This document shows positions 60,028 to 64,000 of a DNA stretch of 64,000 nt, piece after piece. Position 1 is the stretch's first letter, and the number at the start of each line of letters is the position of its first letter. The translations under genes were made by a program, and so were the position numbers. A model generated the notes under the pieces. The model was not told the DNA's origin and searched no databases. It saw nothing but the letters and a program-made list of their open reading frames with translations. Source of the DNA: Arctopsyche grandis (lineage: Eukaryota > Arthropoda > Insecta > Trichoptera > Hydropsychidae); contig NC_135357.1 of assembly GCF_051622035.1 (NCBI RefSeq), positions 31,600,191 through 31,664,190 on the forward strand. Direction: 5' to 3'.

Positions 60028-60095
60028 CACAGTGACGCATTGGGGTTATCTGTCAAGACACTGTAGGATTGATTTTTAAAATAAAATAAAATATG
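60028..60095 (+). mobile_element. SINE/LINE tail type C
   Basis: CCACAGTG, loop ACGCATTGGGGTTATCTGTC, then CACTGTAGG and a TAAAATAAAATAAAAT tail. The loop matches tail type A but the paired arms are of different sequence. No SINE body is attached. Confidence 0.65.
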
Positions 60096-60250
60096 TATGA
60101 ATCACCATTTTGCTCTAAGGACATGATATGAACATATATGTAAGTATAGACGGATTTTTTTTCCTAAATTTTACAAGTATACCTGACATTTATTTATCTA
60201 AGGTCAATATTTAATCCCAATTTCCTTATGTTTTGCCTTAACACTTGAAG

Positions 60251-62077
60251 GAAAAAGAATCGACAGAACACCGGTTCCTACAGTTACATATTAGTGGTCA
60301 AAATTTCGACAATATACTCAGTCGACTTCTACACCTGATGCTGAGCGATCGTTTGCTACTCAAATCTATAGCAAACTTTTTATATAATCAACTTTTTCCT
60401 ATTTGGCAAATCTTCGGGGAGTTTTCTGACACGTTCCAATCAACAAGTGAGTGAAATAACATTTATTAGTATTATTTACAATATATTATTTGTGATTATT
60501 ATTCAAATATAAAAAAAAAAACGAGTGAGTACTGAGTAGACACTTTCAAATTGATCTTTTTTATGATAGTGAAGCTTATAAATTTAAAGGAAAATAAATG
60601 GCAGCGAATAATTTAACAAATGTATTCAATTTCGGCTCATTGTTTGTGTAATCTATTGTATGTAGATCGTTCCACAATAAGCTTAGTATCTGCGCTAAGC
60701 AAATGAGTGAATGTACGTATTGAATATGATTATTCAATAATAATACAAAAAAAAAACAGTAAAATATCTATTCAATCTATTATCTTAAGCACCAAATAAA
60801 ATAATTTAAAATGTGTGATTTATTTAGTTCGGTTTAATTTTTGTACAAAATAAACAACCGGAAAATATGTATCAGTACTTCCTATAAATTTGAATGCGCG
60901 CAACAAATTTATCGATCTATTTATAATGTTTTTTTGTCATTTTTTTTTCAATCGATTAGAATGTCAATGAGAAACAGACCCACAAAAAAATAAATAAATT
61001 CATGACTCACAAAACAACTTCGCAAAAAGTTTAAGTTAAATGTGTAATTGAAAAATTACTGCCATTATTAAAAAAGATAAGGAAAATAGCAGCATTACTG
61101 TGAAAGGGGATTATAATTTCATATTCACCCTAAATTATATGTACATACAAAAACTTTCACAAAAATAAACGATTTTAATTGAAGGTCTGCAAATGAATAT
61201 GTATGTATGTATGTGTGTATTTTCGAGGAGAAACCAAGCTTCACGACTTTCTAACTGTGATACTTTTAATGATTGTATTCCATTAAAATTATGAACGCCT
61301 GAAAGATAACAAAAGTTCATAACAAACAGATAAATATCAACTTCACCAAATACGAAAACAACGCACTCACCTTAAAAATATATAATACACATGTAATTAA
61401 AATAATAAATTATATGGGAGTGTTTTGCGAATCGTGTTGCACAACGAGTCGCCAAGTTTCACAAATGGACGGATGTTCAATGCGTTTAACAATTATTTAA
61501 ATTGCGCATTGCACAAATTGCATCCCTCTCCATAATATGGCAGGTAGCAGAAGAGGTTTCAAAATCGATAATTGAGTATGGCCGGTTGTATTTCTGTTGC
61601 GACACTGATTCAAATGTCAAACGCATTTGGCCGTCATCTAGAACGGATTTCTCGAAAAATTTGAATACGAATCTAGATATGGGTGGACATTTCATTTAAC
61701 TCACCAAAAATCTATGAATTCATGCTTTGAATATTGGTCTTTTAGCTGAAATATCACGGACACATACACAGCAATACTTTCAATGCTTGTTTGTTTTCAA
61801 ATCAGAACCATTACAATTGGTAAATGAATGTATTTCATGGTATTCTAATGTAGCGGCTTTACGACATGGTCGAGTTTTGGTCACCATTCTGCGAGCAGCG
61901 ACCAACTCGGTCATGTTGGATTGCCGCTACTTTACTTCTTTCCCGCCCAACACATTAAATAGTGGTGTTTTCACCAATTCCGTCGTTTCACTCCATACGC
62001 CCCCCATACTGACATTCTGTAAAAAGTTAATCCGAGAAATTCTGGGCAATTTGGCTATTATTCAAAAAAATAAATAA
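60251..62077 (+). CDS. Unrecognised gene, last two exons
   Basis: Exon 60251-60446 begins after an AG acceptor and ends at GTGAGTG; exon 61746-62077 follows the acceptor TTGGTCTTTTAG and ends at TAA. The phases fit (one base carried over), giving 175 residues. The first part is helical and leucine-rich (FDNILSRLLHLMLSDRLLLK); the second includes YFQCLFVFKSEPLQLVNECI and a C-terminal LTFCKKLIREILGNLA. No signal peptide, motif or family is recognised. Upstream exons are not found in the window; a candidate start is not visible. AATAAA overlaps the stop region. It could be a poorly conserved meiotic or structural protein, but no function is claimed. Confidence 0.45.
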
Positions 62078-62259
62078 TACACCATAGGGCCTCCAAAAAC
62101 CATGAAAATAATTTAAACATTTTTTTTAATTTAATAAATATTAATACTTCGAATGTCTGAAAAATGCCATTATTTATTTGGGGGGGGGGGGGGGAGACGG
62201 TACCTAAACTAAAATTGCGCCTAAGGCCCCTAATAATAAATGGACAGTAAATATAATAA

Positions 62260-62397
62260 ACTAGTGTTGTTCCCATTGAAACACGAATAAAAATAAAGTT
62301 ATATGTAGTATAATGTATGATGTAAGGTAATTATTAATCGTAAAAAAAGTGGCACATTATACACTTAGTAATCCAACCCGTTCGAAATGATGAATGA

Positions 62398-62469
<72 letters not shown>

Positions 62470-62635
62470 CCTAGGGGCATCACCCCCCGCGCTCCCGACG
62501 CCTCTAGTGGCCTGGAGGCTTCGCCCCCAGCACCTCCGTTGCCCTGGGTGCTTCGCCCCCCCCACGCTTCGGGGTCTTCGCCTCCGTCCGAGACGCCCGG
62601 CGTGGCCGACGATCCCACCGCAAATGTGAACGCGC
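62260..62635 (+). repeat. Interspersed repeat with TG run and GC-rich hairpin units
   Basis: Matches 46079-46500 (CACGAATAAAAATAAAG, GTGGCACATTATACACTTAG, CGTTCGAAATGATGAATGAATG) and ends in GC-rich units such as GGAGGCTTCGCCCCC. A G run at 62179-62194 precedes it. The open frames over it on both strands are shadows of the repeat. Confidence 0.55.
62399..62468. repeat. (TG)n microsatellite, 70 bp
   Basis: An uninterrupted TG run within the repeat above; the copy at 46.3 kb has a much shorter run. Confidence 0.95.
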
Positions 62636-62886
62636 TCGATTACTCGGCTGTGATTGGACTGCTCCCATCGTCTGACACATACATACAAACATACATACAT
62701 ATTTACTGACACATTGTTTTTATTATATACGATGATCACTAAATAAAATAAATCGGATATCATTTGATCGGTATTTCAATTAAATGAACATTTTATTTTG
62801 ACAGTTGGATTATGAAACCGTCATTTGACGGTTGTTATTATGCATGATGAAATGATTTTCTTGGAATATGATTTTTTAATTTATAG

Positions 62887-62980
62887 AACGGAAATTTTGA
62901 TGAATCCTATAGAAGTATTTACTGACGACACTGATAAATCAAGTGACCAAATTCATATAAAAGTACTAGACATCGGATAG
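62887..62980 (+). other. Possible terminal exon
   Basis: After the acceptor-like TTTTTAATTTATAG, one phase is open to a TAG and reads TEILMNPIEVFTDDTDKSSD and on to VLDIG. The acidic, non-repetitive composition is exon-like, but no upstream exon is identified. Confidence 0.2.
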
Positions 62981-62989
62981 TGTTTTTCT

Positions 62990-64000
62990 ATTGTGAACTT
63001 CGAAGAAAAATATTTTTTTACATGCTTTTTTTCTTGTTATTTGTTACATGTATTTTTATTTGGGATTGCCTTAATGGGTATCCTATTTATAATAATTACT
63101 GACCATTTAATTTAAAAGTTACCGAATGGTTGTATTTTATCACTAACCAAAACTTTGACACCGCTTAGAGACACTATTTTTTTGACTTTAAGCAAACGGT
63201 TGATATTGAGAATTGATGATTATAATTAAATTAATTCAAAGAAAAATTTCGTACTCCAAAGGTTAATGATGACTTAAAAGAGTGGGTACATTAAAATGAC
63301 AATTAACTTTTTTTTAAAAAAATAATTGGTTACTTCATAAACAGTGTTTCTGAATTTAGACAAATTTTATATGTACCTATAGTTATGTATGTCTTGAATA
63401 TAAACAGACAAAGCAATGCATGATTTTTAAAACTATTTATGAAAACGTATAAACAAATATTCGTTCAGTTTGTAAACTAACAAAATAAAAAAATAGGAAT
63501 ATGTAAACATTTCTTGGTATGCGTGGTAAATATTTTATTTTAAAATCGAACAAACAGATTATACCGTTTATTTCTTTCAACTTCATAGAACCGAGTCTAA
63601 AAACCGGAACACATACGCAAAAAATGCTTTTGTTAATAATACTCAAAGTAATTTAAACATAATAGAATAAATCTATTTCGGTACTTGTTGAGTATAATAT
63701 ACATAATACAAATAATAAGAATCCTTTGACCTCAACTTAAAAATATTGTAAGCGTTTTGCTCGCAGTTTTCCTCATAGATTTCCGCCAGCAAATATAGTA
63801 AGTCTCTTTGAAATACAAAGCAAACATTTGTTTTTGCTTGGACGTACATTGGCTTTCCGTTAATTAATGCTAAAAGACTTATTAAATACGTTGATTAAAT
63901 ACGTACGTGAACAATACGTGAATGCATTATATTATATTTGAACATAAATTTAGTGGTAATGGAATGAATAACATTATACATGCAATCAAATGGTAATTTC
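62990..64000. other. No feature seen
   Basis: AT-rich intergenic sequence at the right edge. No splice-supported exon or clear repeat is visible. Confidence 0.4.

Noticed and set aside
61486-61699. Open frames on both strands between the two exons of the unrecognised gene
   Set aside because: Both strands are open over the same bases and no acceptor-donor pair keeps the phase that the two flanking exons already share directly. An extra exon cannot be excluded.
62398-62709. 103-codon Cys-Val repeat frame and its neighbours
   Set aside because: Encoded by the TG microsatellite and GC-rich hairpin units.

Overview
The window is nuclear DNA of an arthropod, most likely an insect. The genes have short exons and GT-AG introns, the genome is AT-rich, and the sequence is packed with tRNA-derived SINEs, inverted-repeat DNA transposons and LTR fragments. 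The species cannot be named from the sequence alone. Gene models come from reading exons, splice sites and phase by eye; coding joins were checked for phase.

Layout. 0.4-16.9 kb (+): the 3' part of a secreted-type, multi-domain Kazal serine-protease inhibitor (eight exons in view, at least seven Kazal modules, 5' end outside the window). 17-27.9 kb: no gene; nested repeats. 27.9-34.2 kb (+): a complete PTPDC1-like dual-specificity phosphatase in 11 exons, with a GC-rich first exon. 36.0-39.25 kb (-): complete FKBP12 (108 aa, three exons). 39.7-41.2 kb: a tandem cluster of LTR-like units. 41.8-44.2 kb (+): complete Derlin-1 (251 aa, five exons). 47.1-50.8 kb (-): complete NDUFB9, a complex I LYR subunit (146 aa, three exons). 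51-55 kb: nested LTR, fold-back and SINE insertions and a LINE reverse-transcriptase remnant. 56.0-58.0 kb (-): a decayed C2H2 zinc-finger gene split by a hAT element. 60.25-62.08 kb (+): the last two exons of a gene I do not recognise.

The four conserved genes (phosphatase, prolyl isomerase, ER-associated degradation factor, complex I subunit) are unrelated housekeeping neighbours. They are not an operon or a functional cluster. The more distinctive content is in the repeats: a SINE family whose 3' ends carry a stem-loop with a conserved loop motif but three unrelated, self-complementary stems; several fold-back elements with exact 9-bp target duplications; piggyBac-type elements at TTAA sites; Harbinger-type elements at TTA/TAA; hAT elements with 8-bp duplications; and an LTR carrying a 53-bp minisatellite that is open in all three antisense frames.
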